From Chelydra serpentina (lineage: Eukaryota > Chordata > Testudines > Chelydridae): 64,000 bases of DNA. Positions within the stretch are counted from its first letter, which is position 1, and the number at the start of each line of letters is the position of its first letter. The stretch is from contig JBAIAC010000007.1 in NCBI GenBank assembly GCA_037349315.1, positions 3,596,001 through 3,660,000 on the forward strand, in the 5' to 3' direction. The notes below the pieces were generated by a model. That model worked only from the letters and a program-made list of their open reading frames with translations, ran no database searches and was not told where the DNA came from. Positions 1 through 13,029 of the stretch are shown here, piece by piece. A program made the position numbers and the translations under genes.

Positions 1-3000
1 TCAGATTTTAATTTGTTTTCTTTATTTATGTATAACTGTGAAGGTAACGTCTGTGGATTATAAAATAGCCACGTCATGCTGAAAAAATTAGTTTCTTTAT
101 CATACGATTTTATAAAGTGAATTAATTAAATTCATTTCTTTAGTTCCTTTTGGGACTTGAATGTGCTGAGGTTGATCCTGGGCAATCCTTGCTGAAACTC
201 CTTAGAGACTGAACTCTGGGTCTCCAGCTACTTTGAATGGGAGTTGGGTTGGGTTTTTTTAAGGCACTGGAGACGGGAAATGAAGTGAACGCTAGCCCAC
301 CCAAGGGTTACAATTGCACCTCCTAGGTGAGGATTTAACAATGGTCACCTGGTGAACGTTTAAGCGTGTAAAAAGCCATGCTAACGATGTGCCCCACTGT
401 CTGCTGGGAGAGACAATCCTCAAGGCAGCTTAGCATCTGGCCTGCGTTTCTTAACTGACAGGGTTGTTTATAGCAGCTGGTCACTCTCCCGGCCTGCAAC
501 AGGGTACAGCAGGTTCCTGGTGTAACAAACTGTCGTCTCTCCCAGCTCCCCGTGGCTTTTTGTTTGGCTGTTGCTTGTGAAGCATTAGTTCTGTGGCATC
601 CTTTAGAACAGCTTTATTTGGGGATTTTGCCATGGGGTCAGGCATCAAACAAAGGCTCACAAAGGCTGTTCCTGGAAGCTACAATACACTGTACTTTCAA
701 GGCTATAGACTGGGCCCATTTGAACTTCGAGGAAACAAGTGTTTGACGGTGGGATTGCTTTCGGTACTTTTAACCCAAGGGATATGCTCCAAGGGCCATG
801 TTGATAACCACCACTTTTTAATTAAAAAAATAAATACAGGAATCTTAATACTGCTTTTTAATTGGACTGCAGATTTAAGCCATTTCTGGGACAGTGTCAT
901 TATGCAGGCAGTGGGATGATGCATCATAGTATTGTAATCTATACATTTAGAGAGAGAAAACTTCAACTTAGTGAAGGAGTAGTTATGTATGCAAATCCTG
1001 AATGCTTAATAAGATAGCCCATTGGCTATGTCAAGAAGCTTCTGTACAAGGCTTTTATATTGGTCTTGTCAGTCTATACAGAAACCAGACACACATTGCC
1101 ATTAATTAGACACTTGTGAAAAAAGCAAGAGGGCATCATTTTCAGAGGAAGGGTTTTCACAAAATAAGCCCCTTTACTGAAGAGCAAGAGGGGTGCGACC
1201 AGTCACTTTACAGAGAGTAGCACCAACACTGATAGGAAATATTGATAAACAAATGTAAAAAATTGATGTTGACGAATATTCTTAGCCTTAGACTAGAAGA
1301 GGACCTGAAAGTACATTTATATTTGTAATGGGATTATTTGCAGTAGATTTGCAAGCCATGTTTTTAAAATCCAGAGAAAGGTGTTTGTTTACTGAACCCA
1401 GGTCATCCTTAACTATACAAACTCGTTAGACTAATCCTATTAGGATAGATTATACCCACGGCACCAGCAGCCTCACAAATCTTAGTTTGTGCCTTAGGTT
1501 GCATTAAATAGGGCAAGGAAGGGATATACTTTTTGGTCATCCAGTCTGTTTTCAAAAACTGTAGTAAAAAACAAATTAGGACTGTGAATAATAATTTGCC
1601 GTCTAAGAGCCTGATCTTCTGCCATTGAAAATGATGGGGATTTCACACTGACTTCCTAAGGACAGGATCGGAGCCTGAAATCATACAACGGATCAATATT
1701 ACATACCCCATAGTGTGTTTCTATACCAATTGCTAAGAGAAATGGGAAGAAAATTATACACTTTTAGCACTGTATTGTCATCTCTATTAAGAATCATTCA
1801 AGACAAATGATTCTTAAACTGAGAGTTCCTTTGTTTCTGAATTGCAGTGGTACAATTGCAGACAAATGTAAACTCAATCCAATTGATTTATATTTCAGTT
1901 GTGGTCCTGAGCAGAGTTTGAAAATGTCAAGAATTAAAACCCTTCGATAAATAAGGTCAGTAAAATGTTAGCAAATATTTTTAGTAAGGACAGTCACCTT
2001 CAGAAATCCTACTCAAAAATACCAACGAACAAGTTATTCTTGAAGTTCCAGCCACAAGATCATCAGAAGAGATGAATCATGAAATGCCACTCATCAGAAA
2101 GGTTTCTAGTACTAAGTGGCAATGAAAGAAAAACAAAACCGTATGCCACAAGCTTTTGTCCAGGTAAACAGAAAGATACGGAGTGGAAACGCTGAAAATA
2201 GCTCAACAAATTCTCATCCTGCGTTTCTACAATGCATGCTACATCCAGACACGCACAGTTTTGTGCCAGTGAAATACAATACAACTTCCAGAGTCTTTTG
2301 AACGGTCTGCCTGAGCCTGTTACTCAGGGCAAAGTTCAGCTTTTCTAGCTGCCAGACCATGTGAGAGAGAACGTGTGGACTGATGAGCTCCCTGAAATCT
2401 GAAGTTATTTTAACAAAGATTGCTTGTTCATGGTATAAGGGTCTCTCCAGCTCTGAATCAGATTCATTCTTACGCAAACAGAGTGCAGAATGGGACCAGC
2501 TGCATTTAAAGTGCTTTAGTGGCATATTTGACCCACTCCCTCCCTGCTAAGAAAACCCAGCATGCCTGCGGATTTACAAGTTTAACTCTCATTAGTGTTA
2601 TTAGGAGCTACAGAGGATTTACACATGTATCAGAGGAAGAATAAATGAATTCCTACATAGTCGTTCCAAACAGCCAACTTTTTCAGTTTTTTGTTGTTGT
2701 TTTTTTCAGAAGAGAACCTTCCATTCTTGTCTCCACTAAATGGCATATTTGCTGCATTATCACTCCATAAATGCCACTTTTGCTACAACTGATTCAGCAC
2801 AGCACTTGACATAAGGCCACATCCTGGGGGGGGGAGCTTTTTATGCGACAACAAATAGGTTTCTGAAATGCATCATAATTACTTTGGTCCCTAATCTGAA
2901 ATTCATCCATAAAATCCATCTCTACGCTTGTTCACTGCAGGTTATAGTGAAACAAAAATGTCAGATTTAATTGAAGAGTCAACTGATGTAGATATGAAAG

Positions 3001-3193
3001 TCTTAGATTCAAATCATGAACATAATCCCGAAAGAGTTAGTTTTAAATCACATTTGTTTACCATTCACAAGTTCTGGAGTTTGATCTTATAATGCAGTGT
3101 CCAAGCAAACAGATGATCAACTTTAGTGGGCTTATTTTCCTGCCTTCCAAAGACTGGAGCTCCCTAAAATAACCACTTGCCATCACTTTTGCA
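1..3193. other. GCH1 intron 3, no recognised feature
   Basis: AT-rich, without exon-like segments, a clear transposon or an RNA gene. Around 1600-1680 there is a short piece of a reptile repeat (GCCTGATCTTCTGCCATTGA). A run of nine Gs lies near 2827. Confidence 0.5.
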
Positions 3194-3522
3194 CAGTAGA
3201 ACCTCAAGAGTTACGAACACGTTGGGAATGGAGGTTGTTTGTAACTCTGAAATGTTAGTAACTCTGAACAAAACATTATGGTTGTTCTTTCAAAAGTTTA
3301 CAAACAGCCAATGAACATTGACTTAATACAGCTTGTAAACTTTACTATGCAGAAGAAAAATGCTGTTTCCCCCCCTTTTTTAGTAGTTTAACACAGTACT
3401 GTACTTGCCCTTTTTGGGTTGGTTTTTTGGGGTCTCTGCTGCTGCTGCCTGGTTGTGTACTTAACGGTTCTGACTGAGGTGTGTGGTTCACTGGTCCGTT
3501 CGTAACTCTGAGGTTCTTCGTA
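3194..3522. mobile_element. Tigger/mariner-type non-autonomous element
   Basis: The left end CAGTAGAACCTCAAGAGTTA and the right end CGTAACTCTGAGGTTCT are inverted copies of each other, in the style of TcMar-Tigger elements. The interior carries further repeats of the 'agttacgaac' motif. No open frame. The same repeat is abundant in turtle genomes, to my recollection. Confidence 0.7.
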
Positions 3523-3612
3523 TGTCCTATACGCCAGTGTTTTTGAGTAGTCTTCAGCAAAATTATGAATCTGTCCCCAATCTGCACACTCCCAAGCTAT
3601 TGTGGTTTAAAG

Positions 3613-3702
3613 CAGGGGTCTCCAAACTTTAGGAGACGAGTGCCACATTACATTTTTCAAGGGGCTGGATCCGGCCCGTGGGCCGTAGTTTGGAGACCCC
3701 TG
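3613..3702. mobile_element. 90-bp hAT MITE with perfect 8-bp duplication
   Basis: Ends CAGGGGTCTCCAAACTTT and AGTTTGGAGACCCCTG are inverted repeats. The flanks are gtttaaag at 3605-3612 and gtttaaag at 3703-3710, the exact 8-bp duplication expected of hAT insertion. Confidence 0.88.
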
Positions 3703-3907
3703 GTTTAAAGTAATAAGGAGCTGCAATTTAGCTTTTGTTTTCCAGTAGTCTTAGTAAGAAGGATTGCTGTAAACCTAAATCCAGAGCATGAAATACTGCT
3801 ACCGTCTGCTGTACTTTAGAAGGGGACCAGATTACAGATCAGCACACTTAACACAGCCTGGAATCCTTTTTACAAATTAGCATCACTTTCATTAAATTAA
3901 CACTTAC

Positions 3908-3963
3908 CTGGCAAGCTTGCTGAGACCAAGGACTTGTTTGTTTGGAAGATAACCTATATGTAC
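3908..3963 (-). CDS. GCH1: GTP cyclohydrolase 1, exon 3
   Basis: A 56-nt exon with acceptor CTCTAG and strong donor GTAAGTG. It encodes VHIGYLPNKQVLGLSKLA plus two bases of an Arg codon, which matches the conserved GTP cyclohydrolase core (HIGYLPxxxVxGLSKLAR). It joins exon 2 in phase 0. The codon it leaves open continues in exon 4, outside this window. This segment contributes to the tunnel-fold core of each subunit. Confidence 0.96.
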
Positions 3964-5670
3964 CTAGAGACAGGGGAACAAATCATTCACTGGATCAAAA
4001 TACTCTTCAAGACAGCGTTAACTCATGCATACTTTCTGAAATATGCATTTCCCCCTTGTCAAACTTTTAGACCCACTCCCATTTCAAATCCAGAAGCTTT
4101 AGCATGGGGGGAGAACATGCCACCATGCAAGTCTGAAAGATTAAAGAGCAAGCAAAGAGTGAGTGAGAGTGCCTGGTGAGTTCAGTATCTTTTTTTAAAG
4201 TAGGTAAGTGTTTTGGAAGAGATCACAACTTATACCCCCAGTCTCAGGATGGCTACACAGTAACATGCAGAATTTAAGTTGGGTGCAACAGAGAGATTGT
4301 TTTAGCATTACTCAGCACAGAAACAAGTTCAGCTAAAATAAATGCAGCCTTTTTCCCATGGCATAAAAAAAAAAATCCTTTGAAGAAAGACTGTCTTTTT
4401 CCCTTTAGCTGGAAAGCTCATCTGGGAAGAAGCGCTTAGTGTGCAAACTGAAAGGCCAATGAAATTCAAGCCATCCGCCATCCAGTTCAAATATGCATTT
4501 ATTCTCTGAGCATTCATGTTTAATAGGTAAATTGACAATATTGAAACAATAGAGTTCTCATTATTAAAGACTGCCCAAAAAGCAGTGACAAATTTTTCAG
4601 ATTTGTGCTGAGAAAAAGCGTGGTCAGAGTTGTGAAAGAAGCTACTGTATTCAAGTGGATTGATAGTTAGAGCAGATTACAGATGACCCATTGGTGTGTC
4701 ATTGTGCCAACGGATGTGTTTGCCAAGATAGAGCAGTCGGAAAGGGTCAGTGTAGGGTTATTTTGTATAATTTTGCCTGGAAGTCTAGTCTTTCAGAATC
4801 CTATTTTGCTGTACCTGTGGCTAGAGGTATTATAATACCACCTAATTACCTGGCTAATTTGATCACTCCTATCACTTTTCTGTTGGGTAATCAACCAACT
4901 GACACCTGAAAGACACGAAAAAGTAAGAGAAATGGTTTTGCAGAAGTTACTTGGAAACAAGCAATGACTTTTGTTGCCTGGTGAGAACAGCTTAACTGTG
5001 AGTTTTTAGACAGAGCTACAAATACATCATTTGTTGAAGAGCATTTGCAGCATGTTTGATGTACCCAACAGGAGAATGGCTAGTCTAACAATCCTCAGAA
5101 GCACACCAAGTCATTTAGCTGACCATCTGTGACAATCAAGGCCCGGACACCCCAAGGGGAGAGAACACAGCAAAAGGACCGGTTCGGTGTTTGGGATTTC
5201 TCCAACCCACACAGGCTAAACTTCTAGATGTAAAAAGCATGTACAGATTGCCCCAGAATAATGACAAAGAAGCACATACCTCCTACACAGTAACCAAAGT
5301 ATAGGCAAACAGAAAGCCAGAACAAAAAGGAGACTCTTACTTTCCAGAGTTAAACACTAGCAATACAGCAGAGTGGGGGAGGAGACAAGAATGAAAGGGT
5401 GCCCTCTAGGAGACATACATAACTGGGCTTCTCTGCAAGTATCTTATTTTACAAGAAAATATATTTGGGAACACAAATGGCATGGATAGAATTTTGCAAG
5501 CTGTGGGAACACCTGTATCTCTACAGCTCGAGTGTGCTTCATGAGGAGACACTGCAGTGCGAATACTCCATCCTCTGGTACTTCTGGAGCTGACATGGGT
5601 GTCAAATGTAGCAGCACAGAGACCGAGATCTTTAGACAGAGGGCCTCACTTTTGCAGTGTCCAACTTTAG

Positions 5671-5795
5671 ACATTTTAAAAGAGGCCTGATTTTCAAAGG
5701 GTGGGTGCCCAGCACTGTCTGGAATTGAGGCCCCATTAGGCTGTCACAGTTTGGACATCTAAAATCACTAGTCACTCTTGGAAATCTAGACCCAA
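5671..5795. repeat. Reptile MITE fragment (TTTTCAAA family)
   Basis: Contains GCCTGATTTTCAAAGGGTG and ATCACTAGTCACTCTTGGAAA, matching the two ends of the element at 37917-38100. Incomplete. Confidence 0.5.
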
Positions 5796-6193
5796 CTATT
5801 CATTTAAAAGCGCACACTAATCCAAGGTTTGCACAGTCTGCAGTGGTTACTGTGACGAAAATGCACCAGCTGGCTTTTCAAATTGTTGTTGTATTCGGTT
5901 ACAGATCAAAGCCGATGTCTGAGGTGTGTTGGTTTAATATCAAGATGTCTGCCCTGAAGGCTTGCTGCTGCTTCATGAAGAGCTTCGATACAAAATGTCA
6001 GAAACTATTAGACTGATAAAGGTTGAGCACTATATGCTAGGGTCTTAAATCATATACAAATTGCATGAAGGTGGTCTTCAGAATTTGTATTTTGAAGATT
6101 GCTATGATTTTAGCTAGTAAGTGGCTATGATTTGATATGATAGTAAGTGGCTGCATATAGTTACAGCTTAAAAAAAAACAGTTATCAGAATCA

Positions 6194-6388
<195 letters not shown>

Positions 6389-6724
6389 TTATATATAAAT
6401 TACACACAACATACAAAATATGGGGAGTTCTTGTTTTTCTGATCCCTTTCCCCAGGCACACCCTAGCCAAACAAGCTCTTGGCAATTCCTAAGACTATGG
6501 AAAGTAGGCCCTGAAGTGCATCCATTAAGCATAGACTAAGGATCCGGTTTGATTGGTACAGGGTCACTTGTCCTATGACTGCAACAGTGCAACGTCAGAC
6601 TTCACAGACACACCAGAGATGATGTGTCTTTAATAAGAGTCATTAACGATAAACAAATTTGTTCAGAGAACAAAACACACCCACTGGTTGGTGGGAATGA
6701 GAAAAGAAACCTAGAAGGTAAAGT

Positions 6725-6990
6725 ATAGGGTGTGTGTACACGGCAATCGGAGGTGTGACTGTAGCATGTCTAGATGTCACAAGCTAGCTTTGATCTCGCG
6801 AACTCCAATGACAGCATGGAAGTTGTGGCAATGCAAGCTGTACAAGCCCACCCCGGACCCTAGGTAGGTATCCAAGCCTGTGCTGCCATGGCTTCACTGG
6901 TATTGTTATTTGAGCTAGATCAAAGCTAGCTTGGGTATGTTTACACATGTTGCAGTCATATCTCTGATGGGCATGTAGACATATTGCATG
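6725..6990. repeat. MITE-like element with TGTCTACAC-type ends
   Basis: Left end AGGGTGTGTGTACACGG and right end GGGTATGTTTACACATG are related inverted termini. 'Agctagctttgatct' inside is repeated in inverse near 6910. It lies in GCH1 intron 1. Confidence 0.5.
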
Positions 6991-7313
6991 TCTATTACAA
7001 TCAATGCTGAAGAAGGCATAGTTATAAGGATCCTCTCATGTTGTACAGGCTCTTGTGTGCACCACTTTGCGAGGTCAAACCGGTCTAGGGTTCAGAGGAG
7101 AGGCAAAGGGTCTCCATATGCTTGAAAAGTAGCACCAAAAAGGGCAAGGTGAGGAGAAAGGCAATTAAACACACCAAGGCATCTTCTAGGTCAGTTTTCA
7201 GTCTGATAAGATACTTCCTCCTTCCCAAGTTTCATCACGTGCCCTGCAACAGAATTAGGCCTCTATAAAGGCAGCAGCTGGTTAGAGCTCGTTCTCAGTG
7301 CCTCAGCAAGATC

Positions 7314-7440
7314 TAGGGTGACCAGACAGGAAATGTGAAAATTTGGGACAGGGGGTGGAGGCGGGTAATAGGAGCCTATATAAGAAAAAGACCCAAAAAT
7401 CGGGACTGTCCCTATAAAATCGGGACATCTGGTCACCCTA
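7314..7440. mobile_element. 127-bp MITE with TAGGGTGACCAGA termini
   Basis: Inverted ends TAGGGTGACCAGA and TCTGGTCACCCTA. Flanks gcaagatc (7306-7313) and gtaagatc (7441-7448) agree at 7 of 8 bases, as in hAT insertion. The inner 'atcgggac' motifs are typical of this common reptile repeat. Confidence 0.8.
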
Positions 7441-7598
7441 GTAAGATCAGTACTGGGTTTAGTTCTATAAGAAACGGACAGTCTTGCCTAGCTGACTTTT
7501 TAATACTCTCCCAGAAGGTTTATAGTATGGGGCAGAGCCTACAGGCTTACAGATGGGATACCCCAACTTAGCTACACAGTCCATCCCCAAAGAAAAGG

Positions 7599-8150
7599 GG
7601 TTTCAGATGGGTAGCCATGTTAGTCTGTATCCGCAAAAAGAACGCGACTTTTAGGTCTGTTACGGAGTGACCAGAAAGATTGAAGTGTTCTCCTACTGGT
7701 TTTTGAATGTTATGATTCCTAAGGTCACATTTGTGTCCATTCTTTTGCGCAGAGACTGTCCAGTTTGGCCAATGTACATGGCAGAGGGGCATTGCTGGCA
7801 CATGATGGCATATATCACATTAGTAGATGTGCAGGTGAACGAGCCCCTGATGGCGTGGCTGATGTGATTAGGTCCTATGATAGTGTCACTTGAATAGATA
7901 TGTGGACAGAGTTGGCACCAGGCTTTGTTGCAAGGATAGGTTTCTGGGTTAGCGTTTTTGTTGTGTGGTTGCTGGTGAGTATTTGCTTCAGGTTGCGGGG
8001 CGGTCTGTAAGTGAGGACTGGTCTGTCTCCCAAGATCTGTGAGAGTGAGAGATCGTTCTTCAGGATAGGTTGTAGATCTTTGATGATGCGCTGGAGCGGT
8101 TTTAGTTGGGGGGCTGAAGGTGACTTTTTTTTTGTCTTTTTTTTTTAAAT
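7599..8150 (-). mobile_element. Penelope-like element fragment with GIY-YIG domain
   Basis: The minus strand encodes CTSTNVIYAIMCQQCPS followed by YIGQTGQSLRKR, the N-terminal half of a GIY-YIG endonuclease domain as found at the C-terminus of Penelope-like retroelements. A conserved Cys/His-rich run (CNKAWCQLCPH) precedes it. The frame breaks after LRKRM: the continuation (NGHKCDLRNHNIQ, then PVGEHFNLSGHS) is in another frame, so this copy is dead. The 3' end near 7599-7640, GCGGATACAGACTAACATGG on the minus strand, resembles the tail at 58560-58600. Confidence 0.8.
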
Positions 8151-9860
8151 GGGGAAATCCAAGCAGGTGGCGGGAAGACAAATATTTGGCTCTTCTAGTT
8201 CCAAACGGGCACCGTTTGAATGCTATGCCTGGTGACTTTGCTGTTTGCAGTGGAGAGCAGTGCCCTGACCCTCAGTCTACTTCTGGTTTAAGTAATTTCA
8301 TGCCAACTCCCCAAGTTGTTCCCAGGAGCGTGCCCGGATACATAGGGCCATGCAGGGAACTGCTATTTCTATGAGTGTTCTGAAAAGCCAGATTGTTTGG
8401 AGACGTTAAAAGGATGCTAAGAAAAGGCCCTGAGGTAAGAGACAGACAGTGCCTTTCAAACAGAAGAGAAGCAGAGGTCAGTGAAGTGAACTCCAGAGGC
8501 AGTAATTTGTTCTGCTTGTGCCAGGGAGAACTTTGCCATAGACTCCAGCAGCAACCTCCAGATTCTAAAAAGGGAGAGAGCTAAGCTAACAATTAACTGG
8601 AACATATGGCCTGTTTAATGGCAATACATCCAATTGCTACTGACACGCACACCATGTGCGGGTCTCCATGCAGGTTAATACTAAGCCTTTAGAAGGGCCC
8701 CATGTAACTTCTAGACTATACCATAAAATGAGCAAGTCTAATAGAAGAACAAAAGGTGCCCAGTGACTGTTGTACTTCATTAAAAGCTTTGCTTTCGTCT
8801 TCAAGTGACTCAGTGGTTAATGTACAAATTCAACAATTGTCCCTGCTGCATTCGCTTTTATGCCTCCCTCGGACACGCATATCCCCAACAGCTGTCATCT
8901 GTTGCCAATGACATATCGCCATCGCAGATTGTTTTAATTTCCTGCATGCTATCAGCGGTACACAGGTAACCCTGGAAACCAGCATTTGCGACATTCTGCA
9001 GTTTCTCTGTGTTCATTACCAAGAACGGCTAGTGACCTGGAAAGCAGCGAGCCGGAACTTTAGAGAGTCACATATCCATGGGCAGGGTATAAACGGGCGG
9101 GGGCGAGGGGCACAGAACATGGTGAACAGCATTTTTACAGTGCCACTTCTGCTTCTCTACAATCTTTCAAAGCTATGTCCCCTTCCCATAGTCACTCCGG
9201 CAGCGGAGAGGGAGGAGGGATGGTAGGGAGTGTGGGGGGCACACTTCCTAAGGATATGGGTTTCCCCATTAGAGGTGGCAGCAGCAGGAGCAAGTGATGA
9301 AGAGCCAGCAAAGCTGGGAGGGGAACGTGTGCAGATCCCAGCAGCAGGAGTGGTTGAGGTGACACTGCTCAGGTGTGCAATCCTGTGCTGAGAGAAATGT
9401 CTGTGCAGCATGTGCCAGGAAACGTCATTTAGGACACTGCTCCGTGAAGTACCAGCAGGCCCACTCTACCTGCCGGCTGGAGAAGTTTACTATCCGGCAC
9501 ATTCCCGAAACCAGTCTACTCAACAAACACTCAGTGACCCTAACCCCAGCTCTCTCTAGAGGCAACAGATCTGGTGTGGTCCCACTGCAGACACCACAAC
9601 ATGAATAGCTGGCTAGTCTAGGGGAACAGAGTGATACGACAGAAGATAGGATACAGTGTCCACCAGAAGTGAGGAAGCTGTCCATACCCCTGGAGATGAG
9701 GAGCGGGGAGGAGGAGTGTGGAAGATGAAGGGCCCATCCACCCATTTACTTTCCCCGTTTCTTTCTGCATCAAGTTCATATTCCATGTCCACCCCTTCAA
9801 GGTGCTCCACAGCTCCACTCCAGCCCTTGGCAGGACCCTCTCCTTTTAAATGCCCTAGGC

Positions 9861-10148
9861 CAGGATCTCAAACTCAAATCACCATGAGGGCCACATGAGA
9901 ACTAGTTAATTGGCCCGAGGGCCGCATCACTGAAACCTTTTCATACAATGACACAAAAGTATAGTCAAAATTAAAAAATAAAAAAAAATGAAGAGTAATA
10001 TAGTATTCTATTAAAAGTCAATGTATTAACTTTTTAAAAACTGTAATGCAAAGAGGAGTTTTAATAAAATATAAACACTCAGTAATGTTTGGAGCTTGGC
10101 TGCCAGTGGAGTCGGCGCCTATGGCGGGCTGCGTGTTTGAGACCCCTG
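9861..10148. mobile_element. 288-bp hAT MITE with perfect duplication
   Basis: Termini CAGGATCTCAAACTCAAAT and GTTTGAGACCCCTG, flanked by ccctaggc on both sides (9853-9860 and 10149-10156). The AT-rich centre has no open frame. Part of a second repeat ('gtcggcgcctatgg', as at 37385) lies near its right end. Confidence 0.87.
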
Positions 10149-11190
10149 CCCTAGGCTCTGTTTATGCTTTGATGAGTCCTGCCAACTAGGGGATTGAGCA
10201 GCATGGCTCCTATTCATTTCAATGGCCCTCGAATGGCTCAATCCCCACCTTTGTCTTCGCCTACCAAAGCCTTCCTCGCTTTGCTCCCTGTTTCTGACAA
10301 CCTCCCTCCGCTAGCAAGTCAAGCATCTGCTCTCCCCTCCTGTACACCCATCCTCCGCCTTCAGACGCTTCTTCCCGGTAGCCTTGCACAGCGCCTCCAC
10401 CCAGTGCCACCTCCTGCTGAACCAAAGCAGAGCACAGAATGATTCCACCCCTGACCTGTCTGCTGTTTGTTGCACTTGTCTAATTTACACTAAGCACCTC
10501 GTGGGAGAGCCGGTGTGTTTTCGCTCCCAGGTAAGGCGCCATGCACTCTTACTCCTGCCTTTGCTTGGGGTATACCAAGCATCGGAGGCTAGCATAAAAG
10601 GTGCTGGTGTACTGCATGCTCCAAGTGGACAATATCCAGCGTCAAAGCAGGTTAACGGGTAGCAAGGAGGGAAGCGGGAGGATAGGATGTAATGGCAACA
10701 AGGTCTCTAGAGCATCATGAAGGACACAACTTTCAGCAAACTGTACAGAGCCCATCACCGCACGGGACGTGGTATATAAAACCTAAACGTGATAGGGGAC
10801 GTGTGTCACCAGAGCGAACGCTGCCTTCCGTAGAACTCCTGCTTCCCTCCTAAGAGTGTTGCTGAGAGTAACAGAGAAGGTTCAGCAAAAGGATCCCAGG
10901 GCAGGTCTGTGATTGCAGCCAGCATTAGACACCCTGCCCGATGGCTATTGGCAAAGAACCTGGCAGCTGCTGTTCACAATAGGTGGGCAGTGATGTTAGA
11001 GACAGGTTTACAAAGCTGGTGCATAGTCAAGCAAAAGGCTTGGAATGGTTTAGAATTTAGTACGTTCTTGCTCTGAATGCATCAGGTGTTAGGACCGTGC
11101 GTGGGGCCTGACACAATAGGCTAGATAAAAAGTCCCCGCTGTCAGAAGACATTGATATTTACAGAATGGACCTTTACAGGCTTCTATCAA

Positions 11191-11530
11191 AGCAGCTCAA
11201 TGCAATTACCAGTGTAGAGATCTACACTGGGGGTGGGGGTGGGGTCAACCTACGATACGCAACTTCAGTTATGCGAATAGCATAGCTGTAGTCGGCATAT
11301 CGTATGTTGACTTCCCTCGCCGTGAGGACTGCGACGAGTCGACCGCTGCCGCTCCTCAGTTGACTCCGCTTCCGCCTCTCGCGGCGGTGGAGTACCGGAG
11401 TCAACGGGGAGCGTGTTCGGGGATCGATTTATCACGTCTAGACTAAATGCGATAAATCGATCCCCGATAGCTTGCTTGCTACCCGCCGATCCAGCAGGTA
11501 GTGAAGACGTACCCTAAGTTACACTGTAAA
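11191..11530. repeat. DNA-transposon-like repeat with 15-bp hairpin
   Basis: The perfect inverted pair ggggatcgatttatc (11419-11433) and gataaatcgatcccc (11451-11465) sits in a CpG-rich block. The ends include 'gatctacactggggg' and 'gaagacgtaccctaag', similar to other 'gtctacact' repeats in this window. Common in turtles and crocodilians, to my recollection. Confidence 0.55.
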
Positions 11531-11539
11531 GGAGACTAG

Positions 11540-11680
11540 TGTTATCCTGATTTTACAGGTGGAAAAAGAAAAAGTTAAGCGACCTGCCCATGGTCACACA
11601 CACAGGTTGTTGCAGAGACAGGAATGGAACACACATCTCTGGAACCCCGTCCAGTGTCTTGGCCATGAGACCATCCTTCC
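11540..11680 (-). mobile_element. MIR-type core SINE
   Basis: Plus strand reads 'ttatcctgattttacaggtgg', then 'ttaagcgacctgcccatggtcacacac', the reverse of the conserved MIR core and 3' part. Degenerate, so old. Confidence 0.65.
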
Positions 11681-11789
11681 TCCCTTCCTCCAAAGCTTTC
11701 AGGGACTAAAGGCTAGTGCCATGTAGCCTGTATGTATGCAGTGCCCTGAAGTGTGCAATTGGAAGCCAACAGCTCCAGGCCTCAAAGGC

Positions 11790-12062
11790 TACATCTACAT
11801 TCCTAGTAGATATTGTGGCTGGCCCAGGCTAGCTGACTCAGGCTCGTGGGGCTCGGGCTAAGGGCCTGGTTAATTGCGGTATAGAAGTTCAGCTCTGGCT
11901 GCAGCCCAGGCTCTAGGACCCTGCACAGCAGGAGGGTCGCAGAACCAATGCAGGCCTGAATGTTACACGGCACTTAAACAGCCCCTTAGCCTGAGATCTG
12001 TGAGCCAGAGTCCGTTGGAATAGGACAGCTGTGAGTTTTTAACTGCAGTGTAGACACACCCT
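11790..12062. repeat. MITE-like element with TGTAGAC-type ends
   Basis: Left 'aaggctacatctacatt' and right 'agtgtagacacaccctaag' are related inverted ends. The body contains repeated 'ggctc' and 'caggct' motifs and has no open frame. Confidence 0.55.
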
Positions 12063-13029
12063 AAGAGTTTACACCCCAAAGTAGACAATAGCCAGACAAA
12101 AGCAGAGTTGGGGGTGAGTCACAAGACTTTGCCCCTTTGCTTTTTGCTCATGTGGATCTTGTCTTATTGCTGATCCTGCACCTAAAAAAAAAAAAGTTGA
12201 CTATTAGTAGCAAGACGGAGACCCAGAACGACTCATCCAGGGCAATTTCTGCTACTTAGCTCACTGCAGGTCACCCCTCTTTAGCCCATGTGAATTCCAA
12301 AAGGGATTTAATCAATTTAGCCTTTCCAGCAGCCCCAGCAGCATTGCGAGAGCAAGTGCCACAAGCAGAACAGATGGAGCGAACGAGATGTGGGATAGTG
12401 CGTATCCAAAAGGCAGGATTAGCTAACAAAGAGAGAGAGTCTCTCCAAAGCAGCCTACCCTGCTGAGAGGAGTCCTTCCTACTCATACTTTGAAAATAAA
12501 CCTCCTCTTCAATGAGCAGTGTCAAGTCTGGTTTTCCTCTGAAGGCTGACTTCTACGGAGAACAATCCAGATTTGTAAAACTGACTTCTGGCAAGAAGCA
12601 GCGTCCCGCGCCTCACTCCAGCACCAAGCTGCAGGGACTCTACTCAGATGACTTGCTGTTGCTCAAGGATGACTGAATCGGGCTACATCAAGTGACTTGG
12701 CTGCTTTTGGCAGTGGGGTCAAGCCTTTTGAGCAGTTCCTTGATTTACAGTAGTACCAACTGATATCAGGGCCCCAGTGCGGCAGGCACTGTACAGACAG
12801 TCCCTGTCTCAACATACTTACAATCTAAAGAGACAGGACAGACGCACATGTAATCCACACAGCTTCTGGGTGTGGGGCTCGGTCCCCTCTAGTGGCACCA
12901 CGTAGAGATTAATGAGTCTGCTCTACAGCCTTAGCTAAGGGCCATGTGGCTTTTACCTCATGCAGTAGAGGCTCATGCATTTAGCGCCAGAGGTTCAATC
13001 CCAGGGGATGTGTTGGTTACACACTGAAA

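Noticed and set aside
1..3907. Possible GCH1 exon 4
   Set aside because: No segment encoding the expected IVEIYSRRLQ-like peptide with splice sites was found.
12897..13015. tRNA gene or SINE with 'aggttcaatccc' B-box-like motif
   Set aside because: A B-box-like run exists, but I could not form a tRNA cloverleaf or find a matching A box and tail with confidence.
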